Positions 15,927 to 25,422 of a stretch of DNA of 64,000 bases are shown one piece after another. The stretch's first letter is position 1; every line of letters starts with the position of its first letter. Source of the DNA: CAG-698 sp964385755 (GTDB taxonomy: Bacteria > Bacillota_I > Bacilli_A > ML615J-28 > CAG-698); contig CAYLPZ010000001.1 in NCBI GenBank assembly GCA_964385755.1, forward strand, positions 124,001 through 188,000, in the 5' to 3' direction. The notes below the pieces were generated by a model. That model searched no databases, was not told the DNA's origin, and was given only the letters and a program-made list of their open reading frames with translations. The position numbers and the translations under genes are program-made.

Positions 15927-16829
15927 TTATTTATATTTATTTTTTATATATTCTTTATCAGATGCAATTCTATTTTGCAACTTTGTTATGTTATCAAATT
16001 TTATTTCATCTCTTATGAAATCAATTAATTCCACTTCTATTTCTTTGCCATAAATATTACCATCAAAATCAAAAATATTTACTTCAAGTAGTGGACTAGT
16101 ACTTTCATCAATAGTAGGATTATTACCAATATTAGCTATTCCTAAATATTTCTTTTCATCTAATAATACCTTTACAGCATATACACCAAAACGCATCTTT
16201 GAAAAAGAAAGAGGAATATTAGCAGTTGGAAAACCAATCTTTGAACCAATTTTTCTGCCATAAGTTACTTTTCCAACAATCTTATAATATTCATTTGTAT
16301 ACTTATAGATTTCTTGAACTTTTCCTTCTTCTAATAACATACGTATGTGATTTGATGATATTTTTTCATTGTTTTCATCAACTTCTAAGCTTACTTTTAC
16401 GGTATCAAAGTCTAAACTTAATGTATTTACATTTCCTAAGCCTTTATGTCCATATTTAAAGTCTTCACCAACAACAATTCGTTTAACTCCCATTTGCTTT
16501 AATATTTTATGAAATTCTTGATAGCTTAAATTTAATAGTTCAGTAGTTGTATTTAAAACAATTAAATAATCAAAACCATATTTAGAAAGTAACATACTTT
16601 TTTCTTCGAATGCGGAAAGTTTTCCATCAAATCCTCTTTTATTTAGTAGAAAATCTGGATGGCTGTTAAAAGTGATTACAGCCATTTTCTCACTTTCTTT
16701 TTTTATATCATTCATTGTTTTAAATATTTTCTTATGGCCTTGATGAATTCCATCATATGCACCAATTGTACAAATGATATCATCTATTTTATTTATGTTT
16801 TGATAATTATCAATTAATATTGTCTTCAT
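15927..16829 (-). CDS. ribF: Bifunctional riboflavin kinase / FAD synthetase
   Basis: This is a 300-residue protein. The N-terminal FAD synthetase (nucleotidyltransferase, about 10-165) has CTIGAYDGIHQGHKKI and VVGEDFKYGHKG. The C-terminal riboflavin kinase (about 175-300) has VTYGRKIGSKIGFPTANI and the acidic residues near NIGNNPTIDE. It makes FMN and FAD, the cofactors used heavily by the Rnf/ApbE block in this window. It begins one base after truB, an old and widespread gene pairing. No FMN riboswitch was seen upstream. Confidence 0.95.
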   Translation of the reverse strand: MKTILIDNYQNINKIDDIICTIGAYDGIHQGHKKIFKTMNDIKKESEKMAVITFNSHPDFLLNKRGFDGKLSAFEEKSMLLSKYGFDYLIVLNTTTELLNLSYQEFHKILKQMGVKRIVVGEDFKYGHKGLGNVNTLSLDFDTVKVSLEVDENNEKISSNHIRMLLEEGKVQEIYKYTNEYYKIVGKVTYGRKIGSKIGFPTANIPLSFSKMRFGVYAVKVLLDEKKYLGIANIGNNPTIDESTSPLLEVNIFDFDGNIYGKEIEVELIDFIRDEIKFDNITKLQNRIASDKEYIKNKYK

Positions 16830-16830
16830 A

Positions 16831-18426
16831 TTATTTCCAAACTCTTCTTGCCTTATAACTTGTTTTGTTATTTACTTTTTCTTCATCAGTTTTTTCATAT
16901 ACAGCAATTACTTTTTCTTTGTATGTAATGAATATTACATCATCATCTTTTATTAATCTTATAGCAAGACCGTTAATTACTCTATTATAAAGATAATCAT
17001 TTACTTCAACCAAAGGATAATCTTTTATAACATCAGAAGGGCTTAAGATTTTGTAATTACCTTTTTCAATGTCTTCTATTGTATTTGCTTCATCGATTGT
17101 TAAATTTCCACAAGATATTCTTCGTAAATATGTCATATAACTAGGATAGCCAAGCCTATTACCAATTTCTTCACACAAGCTTCTAATATATGTCCCTTTA
17201 GTGACCTTTGTATAGAATTTTACACAAAGAGTATCGTTTTTATATTCTAGATTGCTTGTTCTTTTTAGTTTTAAGATTGTAACTTCTTTTTCAGGTACAT
17301 CAATTGAATTTACACCTTTTCTAGCTAACTCGTATAATTTTTTTCCGCTTACCTTTACAGCACTATGCATTGGTACCTTCATTAAAAGAGTCGTTGTAAG
17401 TTTTTCAAAAAGATTATCAATCATTTCTTCAGTGATTGCATTTTCTAAAACCTTTTTAGTATTTGTTACTTGACCTTCCTTATCTAAAGTATCAGTTGTT
17501 ACCCCAATTGTAACTTCGCCTATATATTCTTTTTCATCATTTAATAAATAATCTGATAATTTTGTGCTATCACCAAGCAATACGACTAAAAGACCTGTTG
17601 CTAGAGGGTCAAGCGTACCAGCATGCCCGATTTTTGATAGTTTTAAAAGTCTTTTTACTTTTGTAACAGCATCCTGACTAGTTATACCATATGGTTTATC
17701 TAAAAGCAAAACACCTTGCGTTTCACAATCAATACATTTAATTATTTCAAACATCGAATTAATAGTTGCATTAGCACCACTATCAACAAGTTCTTTCTTG
17801 CCACGAAAACCATAGCAAGCACCAACAGTGAATACCTTTGCATTAATTCCTGTTTTAACATCAGTATCAGAATCACCACAATAAACAACATTATCTTTAT
17901 CAACTTCAAGCAATCTAATTATTTCAATCAAAGAAGTTGGATCTGGTTTTAGAGGTAATCCTTCTTTTCCTCCAAGAACTACATCAAATATCCCAGGAAA
18001 AAAACGATTTACAACATCTTGAGTATCTCTATCAGGTTTATTAGATAGACAAGCAAGCTTTAAACCTTTTCTTTTTAGGATATGTAATGTCTTTACAACA
18101 CTTTCATATGGTACAGTATGATTATATTTCCAAAGATTATAAACAAACATATAATCTTGATAAACTATTTCTTCTAAATTGCTATTGATATAATTTTCAC
18201 AACCAACAAACTTTAAAGCGTTCTTAATAAGATTTTTAGCACCATTTCCTACTAACTTCTTACAGTCATTTATTGTAACTAGTGGAAGCATATTTTTTTG
18301 TAAAGCATAATTTAAAGAATCTGTTATATCTTTAATTGTATTCAATAATGTTCCATCTAGATCAAAAATTACAGCTTTTACATTATTAACAGTATTTGTA
18401 TTATTAATATTAATTATATTATTCAT
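16831..18426 (-). CDS. truB: Fusion of HAD phosphatase and tRNA pseudouridine-55 synthase TruB
   Basis: One uninterrupted frame of 531 codons encodes two enzymes. Residues 16-228 are a complete phosphoglycolate-phosphatase-like HAD: DLDGT with Asp22/Asp24, CLSNK (motif II), LKPDP (motif III) and GDSDTDV (motif IV). Residues 237-531 are TruB, opening with GVLLLDKPYGITS and carrying the catalytic Asp273 in GHAGTLDPLATG, with a C-terminal PUA-like end. Only about six residues link the halves. No stop, ATG or ribosome site starts the TruB half. TruB normally makes Psi55 in the tRNA T-loop as a separate protein. Both active sites look intact. The fusion is unusual and I know of no standard example. 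Confidence 0.93.
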   Translation of the reverse strand: MNNIININNTNTVNNVKAVIFDLDGTLLNTIKDITDSLNYALQKNMLPLVTINDCKKLVGNGAKNLIKNALKFVGCENYINSNLEEIVYQDYMFVYNLWKYNHTVPYESVVKTLHILKRKGLKLACLSNKPDRDTQDVVNRFFPGIFDVVLGGKEGLPLKPDPTSLIEIIRLLEVDKDNVVYCGDSDTDVKTGINAKVFTVGACYGFRGKKELVDSGANATINSMFEIIKCIDCETQGVLLLDKPYGITSQDAVTKVKRLLKLSKIGHAGTLDPLATGLLVVLLGDSTKLSDYLLNDEKEYIGEVTIGVTTDTLDKEGQVTNTKKVLENAITEEMIDNLFEKLTTTLLMKVPMHSAVKVSGKKLYELARKGVNSIDVPEKEVTILKLKRTSNLEYKNDTLCVKFYTKVTKGTYIRSLCEEIGNRLGYPSYMTYLRRISCGNLTIDEANTIEDIEKGNYKILSPSDVIKDYPLVEVNDYLYNRVINGLAIRLIKDDDVIFITYKEKVIAVYEKTDEEKVNNKTSYKARRVWK

Positions 18427-18445
18427 ATTTTTTTCCTATCTATTT

Positions 18446-18474
18446 ATTCTATCAAATTATCTAAAAAAAATCAA
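18446..18474 (-). promoter_or_regulatory. Promoter of the HAD-truB operon
   Basis: TTGATT (18474-18469) and TAGAAT (18451-18446) lie on the minus strand at 17-bp spacing, downstream of the terminator of the response regulator gene. Confidence 0.6.
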
Positions 18475-18507
18475 GATATTCAAAAATCGTAATAACTATA
18501 TTAAAAA

Positions 18508-18528
18508 ACATAGAGGTACTCTCTATGT
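18508..18528 (-). terminator. Intrinsic terminator after the two-component system
   Basis: ACATAGAG and CTCTATGT form a perfect 8-bp stem with a five-base loop and six Ts on the minus strand, directly after the response regulator stop. Confidence 0.85.
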
Positions 18529-18530
18529 AT

Positions 18531-19310
18531 TTATCTAAAAAACTTTTCTATGGAAACCTCACTCCAGCTATATTGATGCATATATTCTCCACGAAATTTA
18601 TTAATTGCTTCAATATTACCATTTAAAAATTCATAAGAATCACATGTAAATAAATTTTTGTTGATTGCATATGAGTTAAACTCTTTGATCATTATATCTT
18701 CAATCCCATTTTCTTTTAAAGTATTTACTAAACTTTGGACAATTTTATTAAAATAATCTTGTGCCTTTTTCGAATAATCATCCGCAAATAGTATTGCCAT
18801 AAGCTCCTTCTTTGTAACACTACAACCACTTCTATCAACTAAATAGGCTAGTAATTCTTTTGATTTTGAGCGGGAAAAATGAACAATTTTATCATTTACG
18901 TATATTTCAAAATGACCAAATGTATTAATATACACTTTTGGTTTTTTATTATCAATTGGAAAAATCAAATTATCTAATGCTTCCTTTATATCTTCACTCA
19001 TTACTGGTTTAAATAGATAACCACTTGCATGAATATTTAATGCGGGAATTAAATAGGAATCATAACCAGTTACATAAATTATATTAATATGCTCATTTGT
19101 TTTCTTTAACATTTTCACGAACTCAATGCCATCAAGTTCTGGCATTTTTATATCAGAGAAAACAACATCATATTTTACTTCTTTAGCTTTTTCTAAAGCA
19201 TCCTTCGTAAAAATGAATGAATCGATGATGCTATCAGGAGCTGCTTCTTTAATTGCAGTAGTAAGAACAGAAAGTGAATTTACTTCATCATCAATAGCCA
19301 TTATTCTCAT
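18531..19310 (-). CDS. Response regulator with SARP-type winged-helix output (COG3947-like)
   Basis: This 259-residue protein has a receiver domain (about 1-115: IDDE, phospho-acceptor Asp in VVFSDIKMPELDG, Thr in YVTGYD, Lys in YLFKP). A winged-helix output follows (about 125-215: INTFGHFEIYVN, FSRSKSKELLAYLVDR, VTKKELMAILF), of the SARP/AfsR type rather than LytTR. The tail resembles the start of a transcriptional-activation domain but is short. It starts one base after the histidine kinase stop. Receiver-SARP regulators (COG3947) pairing with LytS-type kinases are known but uncommon. Target genes are not visible from sequence. Confidence 0.88.
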   Translation of the reverse strand: MRIMAIDDEVNSLSVLTTAIKEAAPDSIIDSFIFTKDALEKAKEVKYDVVFSDIKMPELDGIEFVKMLKKTNEHINIIYVTGYDSYLIPALNIHASGYLFKPVMSEDIKEALDNLIFPIDNKKPKVYINTFGHFEIYVNDKIVHFSRSKSKELLAYLVDRSGCSVTKKELMAILFADDYSKKAQDYFNKIVQSLVNTLKENGIEDIMIKEFNSYAINKNLFTCDSYEFLNGNIEAINKFRGEYMHQYSWSEVSIEKFFR

Positions 19311-19311
19311 A

Positions 19312-20577
19312 TTATTTTCCTTTCTTTTTAGGAATTGTAATAGTTACCTTTGTTCCAATTCCTTTTTCACTTTCAATTTTTATTTTACCATTAACAAAAT
19401 TTTCAACCCTTTTTGTTATATTATTTAATCCAATATGTATTTCTTCATTTTCTTTAGTATAATCAAAACCTACTCCATTATCCTCAACAACTATATAATT
19501 ATTATGGAAATCATCAAAAGTACTTATAACGACCTTACCACCATCAACCTTTGGAGTTATACCATGTTTTATAGCGTTTTCAACTAAAGGTTGAACAGAA
19601 AGAATTGGAAGTTCAAAATTAGATACCCTTATATCATATTCTACTTCTAATTTATCTAAAAATCTCTGTTTTTCAAGACCAACATAAACCTGGATGTGTC
19701 TAAGTTCATCAATAAAAGGAACAGGAGTTTTAATTTTTAAACAATTTAAATTTGTTCTTAAATACTTACCAAAGTTTCCTATTGTTTTTTTAGCTTGCTT
19801 AGGATCAGTATCACATAATGCCATTGCGGTGGTGATAGTATTATAAAGAAAATGTGGTTGAATTTGACTTATCATCAAATCCATCTTCTTATTCATTAAT
19901 TCTAAATCTTGTTCATATAACTTTCTATTATTTTCAATATAAATATTTGAATATATTACAATAATGGATAAGAACATATGGACCGAACTTAATGAAACAT
20001 CATTAATAAATATCATAATTATAGAACCAACTAACGGAGTTAAACAGAAAACCAAATATGCGAAACGAATTTTAAGATTTCTTTTTGCAACAAATAGCAT
20101 AATAAACGCACTAACAAAAACTAATATAGAAAAGAGCTGAGATAAAAATATATAATCACCTCTTATGTATTCTCCATCTTTATAATAAAACAAATCATCA
20201 GTTATAGATAAAACGATTGTTAATAATGAACAAATCAAAAATATAATAGAAAATAACTTTATTGCTATTCTATTTTTTTTATCTTTTAATTCAGGATCTA
20301 CTGATTTAAATAAATAAAACAATAACCCAAATGTACATATATTGTACATAATAAGCAGTGAATCAGTAACTATATATTGAATAGTTGGTATACCTTTCAC
20401 ACCTTTTAACAAACAAAATATTAAATCTATAGTTGTATGAATAAACACCATAATAACAATATGATTAAATAATCTTTGTGAAGGTGATAGCTTATGTTTA
20501 TCAATATTTAAACAAACTAATAATACAACATATGTTATCAAAAAAACAATATCTATAATTTGATTGGCTAAGTCCAT
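19312..20577 (-). CDS. LytS-type sensor histidine kinase with seven membrane segments
   Basis: This is a 421-residue protein. About seven hydrophobic segments lie in residues 5-215, with no large extracellular domain, suggesting a membrane-embedded sensor. A His_kinase (PF06580-type) phospho-acceptor stretch follows with QIQPHFLYNT near residue 240. The HATPase domain has VENAIKHGI, DNGVGFD and KGIGTKVTI. It autophosphorylates the His and passes phosphate to the adjacent regulator. It lies 39 bases after the SpoU methylase and is probably in the same transcript. The ligand is unknown. Confidence 0.9.
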   Translation of the reverse strand: MDLANQIIDIVFLITYVVLLVCLNIDKHKLSPSQRLFNHIVIMVFIHTTIDLIFCLLKGVKGIPTIQYIVTDSLLIMYNICTFGLLFYLFKSVDPELKDKKNRIAIKLFSIIFLICSLLTIVLSITDDLFYYKDGEYIRGDYIFLSQLFSILVFVSAFIMLFVAKRNLKIRFAYLVFCLTPLVGSIIMIFINDVSLSSVHMFLSIIVIYSNIYIENNRKLYEQDLELMNKKMDLMISQIQPHFLYNTITTAMALCDTDPKQAKKTIGNFGKYLRTNLNCLKIKTPVPFIDELRHIQVYVGLEKQRFLDKLEVEYDIRVSNFELPILSVQPLVENAIKHGITPKVDGGKVVISTFDDFHNNYIVVEDNGVGFDYTKENEEIHIGLNNITKRVENFVNGKIKIESEKGIGTKVTITIPKKKGK

Positions 20578-20616
20578 AAAATAATCTCTTTTCTTATATT
20601 TTATTTAAATAAATAA

Positions 20617-21333
20617 TTAAAAATTTTCTTTTGTTGCTTCATAGCAGGCAATACTAACAGCCATTGTAATATTCAAACTATCAATTTTATTAGAATGGCT
20701 TATTATTACAGAATGATATTTTAAAAACTCATCAGGTAATCCTGTTGCTTCATTACCAAATATTAAACTATAAGGACATTTAAAAGTAGTCTCTTGGAGT
20801 TTTGTTTTAGCCTTTAGCATAAAAGGATACATATTATTATTATACTTTTTTTGATATTGTTCAAAAGAAGAAAAATATTCAAAATTAATTGAGAAAATTG
20901 ATCCCATTGAAGAACGAACAGTTTTAGTATCGAAAACATCAACTCCTGGTGAAATAATCGCTAAATTTTTAAAGCCAAAGCCAACAAGTGATCTGATGAT
21001 TGTTCCAACATTTCCCGCATTTCCTGGGTTGACAAGAACTATATGATTACCTTCCTCTAACGAACTTTCATATCGTAAAAATTTACCAATCACAAAACAA
21101 TTTTCTTTCTGTGAAAGAATATTGAATATCTTATCTGAGTATATTACTTCAATTTTTTTCTCTTTAGCAAGCAAAAGTAATTTTTCTAAACTTTCTCCAT
21201 TGTACTTTGAATGAATGTAAATTGCAATGGCCTTATCACTTTTATGAAGTAGCAGCTCAAAAGTAAGCGTAATACCTAATGTATATGAAAATTTATCGTC
21301 TTTTGTATTTCTCATAACTTTTATCTTATTCAT
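20617..21333 (-). CDS. TrmH/SpoU-family RNA 2'-O-methyltransferase
   Basis: This SPOUT methylase of about 238 residues has motif 1 NPGNAGNVGTIIRSLVGFG, motif 2 LIFGNEATGLP and motif 3 SLNITMAVSIACYE, which form the trefoil-knot SAM site. The N-terminal substrate-binding part is shorter and diverged from the usual RlmB/TrmH L30e-like domain. The start is taken as ATG 21333, which overlaps the M42 peptidase stop (ATGAATAA). ATG 21315 is an alternative, and a start further upstream would overlap more. Whether it modifies 23S rRNA or tRNA is not decidable here. Confidence 0.88.
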   Translation of the reverse strand: MNKIKVMRNTKDDKFSYTLGITLTFELLLHKSDKAIAIYIHSKYNGESLEKLLLLAKEKKIEVIYSDKIFNILSQKENCFVIGKFLRYESSLEEGNHIVLVNPGNAGNVGTIIRSLVGFGFKNLAIISPGVDVFDTKTVRSSMGSIFSINFEYFSSFEQYQKKYNNNMYPFMLKAKTKLQETTFKCPYSLIFGNEATGLPDEFLKYHSVIISHSNKIDSLNITMAVSIACYEATKENF

Positions 21334-22369
21334 CAAATGGATTAAATGAAGTATCTTCATTTAAACTACAAATGTAGTCTGTAAATAATTCAATTATTTT
21401 CTCAACATCTTCTAAATCACAAACTTCACATGATGAGTGCATATATCTTAAAGGAATACTAATCAAATAGCAAGGAACTCCTTCAAAATGTGGATAAATA
21501 TTATCAGTATCAGTGTATGTACGTGTAGTATTAATATCAAATTGATATGGCATATTTTTTTCATCAGCGAGTCTAACAAATTCTTCATGCATTTTCTTAT
21601 TTAAAACAGATGCAAAAGTAAGAACAGGACCCTTACCTAATTTAACTTCACCAATTGCATGTTGTAAATGTTTAACATCATTTGCATAAGTAACATCACA
21701 AATAAGAGCACAAGTTGGTTTAACTAGATTAGTTGCGCTATTTGCACCACGACCTGATGTTTCCTCTCCTACTGTTGTTGAAACATAAACACCATTAGTG
21801 CAGCCTCTTTCTTTTACTCTTCTAAGTGTTTCTAAGCAGATGTATGCTCCAAGTCTATCATCTAAAGCACGAGCAGTAAATATCTTTTTATTTAAGTGCT
21901 TATATGAATATTCGTGAACAACCGGATCACCAACACTAACTATTTTAGCTGCTTCTTCTTTTGAATAACAACCAATGTCAAGTTGTAAATCATCGACAGT
22001 TAATCCTCCTTTTGACATTCCAGCAACATATCCAATAACACCAGGAACTAAACCACTTTTTGTAACTATAGAAACATGCTGACCAATATAGTTATAAGGA
22101 TTAATACCTCCATTACTACATACACTACATGTACCATCACTATTAATTCTTTCAATAATCAAACTAATCTCATCAATATGACCAGAAAGTAATACTTTAA
22201 CTTTACTTTTTTCGTTAATTACACTAATCAAATTCATATTGTCTTGTTTATAAAATGTATCACAAACATTACTCATTTCTGAAATGATTAATTTTTGAAT
22301 ATTTAATTCATGTCCTGATGGAGATGGTGTAGATAACAATTTATAAAGTAAATCATAATTATTATTCAT
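21326..22369 (-). CDS. M42-family aminopeptidase (FrvX/YsdC/PepA-like)
   Basis: This 347-residue dinuclear metal aminopeptidase carries LLSGHIDEIS (first metal His and Asp), ARALDDRLGAY (bridging Asp), TVGEETSGRGA (catalytic and metal Glu) and ICDVTYA; the late-metal region is YMHSSCEV. The PDZ-like insertion spans about residues 70-160. It trims N-terminal residues from peptides as a large cytoplasmic tetrahedral dodecamer. It starts within the end of the HAD gene (8-base overlap) behind AGGAGG. Confidence 0.94.
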   Translation of the reverse strand: MNNNYDLLYKLLSTPSPSGHELNIQKLIISEMSNVCDTFYKQDNMNLISVINEKSKVKVLLSGHIDEISLIIERINSDGTCSVCSNGGINPYNYIGQHVSIVTKSGLVPGVIGYVAGMSKGGLTVDDLQLDIGCYSKEEAAKIVSVGDPVVHEYSYKHLNKKIFTARALDDRLGAYICLETLRRVKERGCTNGVYVSTTVGEETSGRGANSATNLVKPTCALICDVTYANDVKHLQHAIGEVKLGKGPVLTFASVLNKKMHEEFVRLADEKNMPYQFDINTTRTYTDTDNIYPHFEGVPCYLISIPLRYMHSSCEVCDLEDVEKIIELFTDYICSLNEDTSFNPFDE

Positions 22370-23168
22370 TTCTATTTCCTCCTAAAATAAAATTATCAAT
22401 AGCGTATGCTACACCATCTTCTTCATTAGATTTAGTAACACAAGCACACATTTTCTTGATTTCATCATTACTATTTCCCATAGCAATTGCAAGCCCTGCT
22501 TCTTTTAACATTGAGACATCATTATAGTTATCACCAATTGCAACAACTTCTTCTTTAGAAAAACCATAATACTTTCTAACATAATCAAGTGCTATTCCCT
22601 TTGAACATTTATCAGAAAAAATCTCTAAATAATAAGAAGTACTAAACTCAAGCTTAACATTTAAATTCATTGCTTGTAAATCATTTTTATATTCATTTAT
22701 TTCTTCAAAAGAACCATAAAGCAGTATTTTATTAACATCTTTATCATATAAATAGTCCACATTAGCTATTTTAGCTATGCAGTTATAAGGTTTTTCGTAT
22801 TTATATATTTGTTCATTTCTCTCATCAACATATAAAACATCATCAACCCAAGAAATAAAGTGGAGTTTTTTATTTTTGATGTATGAAATTACTTCCGAAA
22901 GTGATTTTTTATTAATACAAAAATTAATGATTTTTTCCTCTGTATCTTTATTTATAATCATACACCCATTATATGTAATAAATAAAGTATTATCCTCAAA
23001 ATAAGTAACAAACTTTTGTAATCCTTGAAGATTTCTTCCAGAAGCAATCGTTACCTTGATTCCACTATTAATTAGTTTCTTAATAGCATTAATATTATTT
23101 AACGATATTTCTTTTTTATTATCAACTAATGTTCCATCTACATCAATTGCTACTAATTTATATTTCAT
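22362..23168 (-). CDS. Cof-type HAD-superfamily phosphatase
   Basis: This is a 268-residue protein. Motif I is AIDVDGTLVDN, motif II is VTIASGRN, the C2 cap occupies about residues 85-185, the Lys of motif III lies near CSKGIALDYV, and motif IV is AIGDNYNDVSML. This is the YidA/Cof type that removes phosphate from sugar phosphates or cofactors such as FMN or PLP; the substrate is unknown. The start is ATG 23168 after AAAGGATG; a longer frame has no ribosome site. Confidence 0.9.
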   Translation of the reverse strand: MKYKLVAIDVDGTLVDNKKEISLNNINAIKKLINSGIKVTIASGRNLQGLQKFVTYFEDNTLFITYNGCMIINKDTEEKIINFCINKKSLSEVISYIKNKKLHFISWVDDVLYVDERNEQIYKYEKPYNCIAKIANVDYLYDKDVNKILLYGSFEEINEYKNDLQAMNLNVKLEFSTSYYLEIFSDKCSKGIALDYVRKYYGFSKEEVVAIGDNYNDVSMLKEAGLAIAMGNSNDEIKKMCACVTKSNEEDGVAYAIDNFILGGNRNE

Positions 23169-23229
23169 ATTAAAACATCCTTTATAATATTTTACCACAT
23201 TTTTATTATTCTTCCTATAACTTTATAAA

Positions 23230-23255
23230 AAATAGCATGATTTCTCATGCTATTT
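23230..23255 (-). terminator. Intrinsic terminator of clpB
   Basis: AAATAGCATG and CATGCTATTT form a perfect 10-bp stem with a six-base loop that overlaps the clpB stop codon. The T tract after it is short. Confidence 0.7.
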
Positions 23256-25377
23256 ATCCTAATCTATTTACTACTATTTTATCATTAATATAATCACAAA
23301 CATAATTAATGTAAGGTTCAATTTGAGATGATACAATCATTTTCGCAATCTCTGTCTCTATGTTCTTTTGAATAAATCGTTTAATTGGTCTAGCACCATA
23401 TGTTGTATTGTAACTATTATCAATAACATATTTTTTTATATTATTTGAAAATTCCATTTTAATATTATTTTGTGATAGTCTTTTCTTAAGCTCATTTAAA
23501 ATTTTAACCACAATTTTTACTTGTACATCGTATGATAATGGATTAAACATTACTATTTCATCAATTCTGTTTAGAAATTCTGGTCTAAAATTGCTTCTTA
23601 CTACTTCCATGACTTTCTTTTGTCCACTAATGCTATTATCCTCAAGCAATATATCACTTCCTAGATTTGATGTCATAATGATAATAGTATTTTTAAAATC
23701 AACAGTCCTTCCTTGGGAATCTGTAACTCTACCATCATCAAGTATTTGTAAGAAGACGTTAAAAATATCACGATGTGCCTTTTCAACCTCATCAAACAAT
23801 ATTATTGAATAAGGTTTACGTCGAACAGCTTCTGTTAATTGTCCACCTTCATCATATCCTACATAGCCAGGAGGAGCTCCAATTAATCTTGATACTGAGT
23901 GTGGTTCCATGTATTCACTCATATCAAAACGAATAATATGATTTTCACTACAGAATAGAGCATCAGCTAATGCTTTACATACTTCAGTTTTACCAACACC
24001 AGTAGGACCTAAGAACATAAATGAGCCAATTGGACGATGTTCATCTTGGATGCCTGCACGTTGTCTGATAATTGCATCGCTTACAAGCTCTAAAGCATTG
24101 TCTTGACCAATAACTCTTTTACTAAGAATGTCTTTTAAGCCTATTAGTTTTTCTTTGTCGCCTTGAACAAGTTTTGCTAATGGTATTCCAGTAGAGTCAG
24201 AAATAATCTGTGCAATGTCGTTTTCAGTAACAATTTCACTAATTAATTTATCTGCTTTCGCATCTTCTTTATAATTTGCAAGTTCTTTTTCTAAAGTTGG
24301 AATAACGCCATATTGTAGTTTTGCTACCTTTTCATAATTACTTTCTTTTAAATATACGTCAAGATCATGACGTGCTTTGTCAAGTTCTTTTTGTTTTTGT
24401 TTGATTATTTCTACTTCTTTTTTTTCATGTTCCCACTTTTGTGTAATTTTTGTTTCTTCCTCTTTTTTTGTTATTAATTCTTCCTCAATTTTCTTTAATC
24501 TTTCTTTACTAAGTTCATCTACTTCTCTTTTTAGAGCAGATTTCTCGATCTCTAATTGCATTATTTGTCTTTTTAGTATATCAAGTTCATGAGGCATAGA
24601 ATTCATTTCAGTACGAATTGAAGCACAAGCTTCATCGATTAGATCAATAGCTTTATCGGGTAAAAACCTATCTGTTATATATCTATTAGAAAGAGTTGCG
24701 GCGGCTACAATTGCATTATCGCTAATACGAACTCCATGGAATAACTCTAAACGTTCCTTAATACCACGCAAAATACTAATACTATCTTCAACAGTTGGCT
24801 CATCAATCATTACCTTTTGGAAACGACGTTCCAAGGCGGAATCTTTTTCAATGTAATTACGATATTCATTTAAGGTAGTAGCACCAATGCAATGAAGTTC
24901 ACCACGAGCAAGCATTGGTTTTAACATATTACCAGCATCTAATGCACCATCTGCTTTTCCTGCCCCAACAATTAAGTGGATTTCATCGATAAACATAATA
25001 GTTTGTCCATTACTTTCTTTAACTTTATTTAAAACAGCTTTTAATCTTTCCTCAAATTCACCACGATACTTCGCTCCAGCAACTAAGGCACCCATATCAA
25101 GTTCAAAAATATGACAATTTTTAAGGTTTGTTGGAACATCTTCTTTTACAATTCTACTTGCTAAGCCTTCAATTATCGCTGTTTTACCAACACCAGGTTG
25201 TCCAATTAAGATTGGATTATTTTTAGTCTTTCTAGCTAAGATCTTTACTATTCTTAATATTTCATCTTCACGGCCGATAACAGGATCGATTTTACCAGCC
25301 TTTACACATTCCGTAACATCACGGCCATACTTTTCAAGAACATTTTCCATTTCTTGATTGTTTTGCATATTCTCCAT
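23254..25377 (-). CDS. clpB: ClpB disaggregase lacking the N-terminal domain
   Basis: This is a 707-residue two-ring AAA+ protein. NBD1 has GQPGVGKT (residues 59-66) and FIDEIH. A long charged coiled-coil of about 120 residues is the ClpB-type M domain, which rules out ClpC. NBD2 has GPTGVGKT and ILFDEVEKAH, with sensor 2 GARPIKR near the end. No IGL/F motif for ClpP is seen. The usual Clp_N repeat domain of about 145 residues is absent: the protein starts ten residues before the GRDVTECV segment that begins NBD1. The start is ATG 25377 after AAAGGAG. It works with DnaK on aggregates. A CIRCE operator and consensus promoter lie directly upstream. Confidence 0.95.
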   Translation of the reverse strand: MENMQNNQEMENVLEKYGRDVTECVKAGKIDPVIGREDEILRIVKILARKTKNNPILIGQPGVGKTAIIEGLASRIVKEDVPTNLKNCHIFELDMGALVAGAKYRGEFEERLKAVLNKVKESNGQTIMFIDEIHLIVGAGKADGALDAGNMLKPMLARGELHCIGATTLNEYRNYIEKDSALERRFQKVMIDEPTVEDSISILRGIKERLELFHGVRISDNAIVAAATLSNRYITDRFLPDKAIDLIDEACASIRTEMNSMPHELDILKRQIMQLEIEKSALKREVDELSKERLKKIEEELITKKEEETKITQKWEHEKKEVEIIKQKQKELDKARHDLDVYLKESNYEKVAKLQYGVIPTLEKELANYKEDAKADKLISEIVTENDIAQIISDSTGIPLAKLVQGDKEKLIGLKDILSKRVIGQDNALELVSDAIIRQRAGIQDEHRPIGSFMFLGPTGVGKTEVCKALADALFCSENHIIRFDMSEYMEPHSVSRLIGAPPGYVGYDEGGQLTEAVRRKPYSIILFDEVEKAHRDIFNVFLQILDDGRVTDSQGRTVDFKNTIIIMTSNLGSDILLEDNSISGQKKVMEVVRSNFRPEFLNRIDEIVMFNPLSYDVQVKIVVKILNELKKRLSQNNIKMEFSNNIKKYVIDNSYNTTYGARPIKRFIQKNIETEIAKMIVSSQIEPYINYVCDYINDKIVVNRLG

Positions 25378-25391
25378 ATTATCACTCCTTT

Positions 25392-25418
25392 TTAGCACTC
25401 TCAATCCTCAAGTGCTAA
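25392..25418 (-). promoter_or_regulatory. CIRCE operator (HrcA) of clpB
   Basis: TTAGCACTC, nine bases, then AAGTGCTAA matches CIRCE (TTAGCACTC-N9-GAGTGCTAA) with one mismatch. It lies between the -10 box and the ribosome site, as expected for HrcA repression of heat-shock genes. Confidence 0.92.
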
Positions 25419-25422
25419 AATA

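Noticed and set aside
20617..21360. SpoU methylase starting at 21360
   Set aside because: That start lies 35 bases inside the M42 gene with no ribosome site. ATG 21333, overlapping the stop as ATGAATAA, is more likely.
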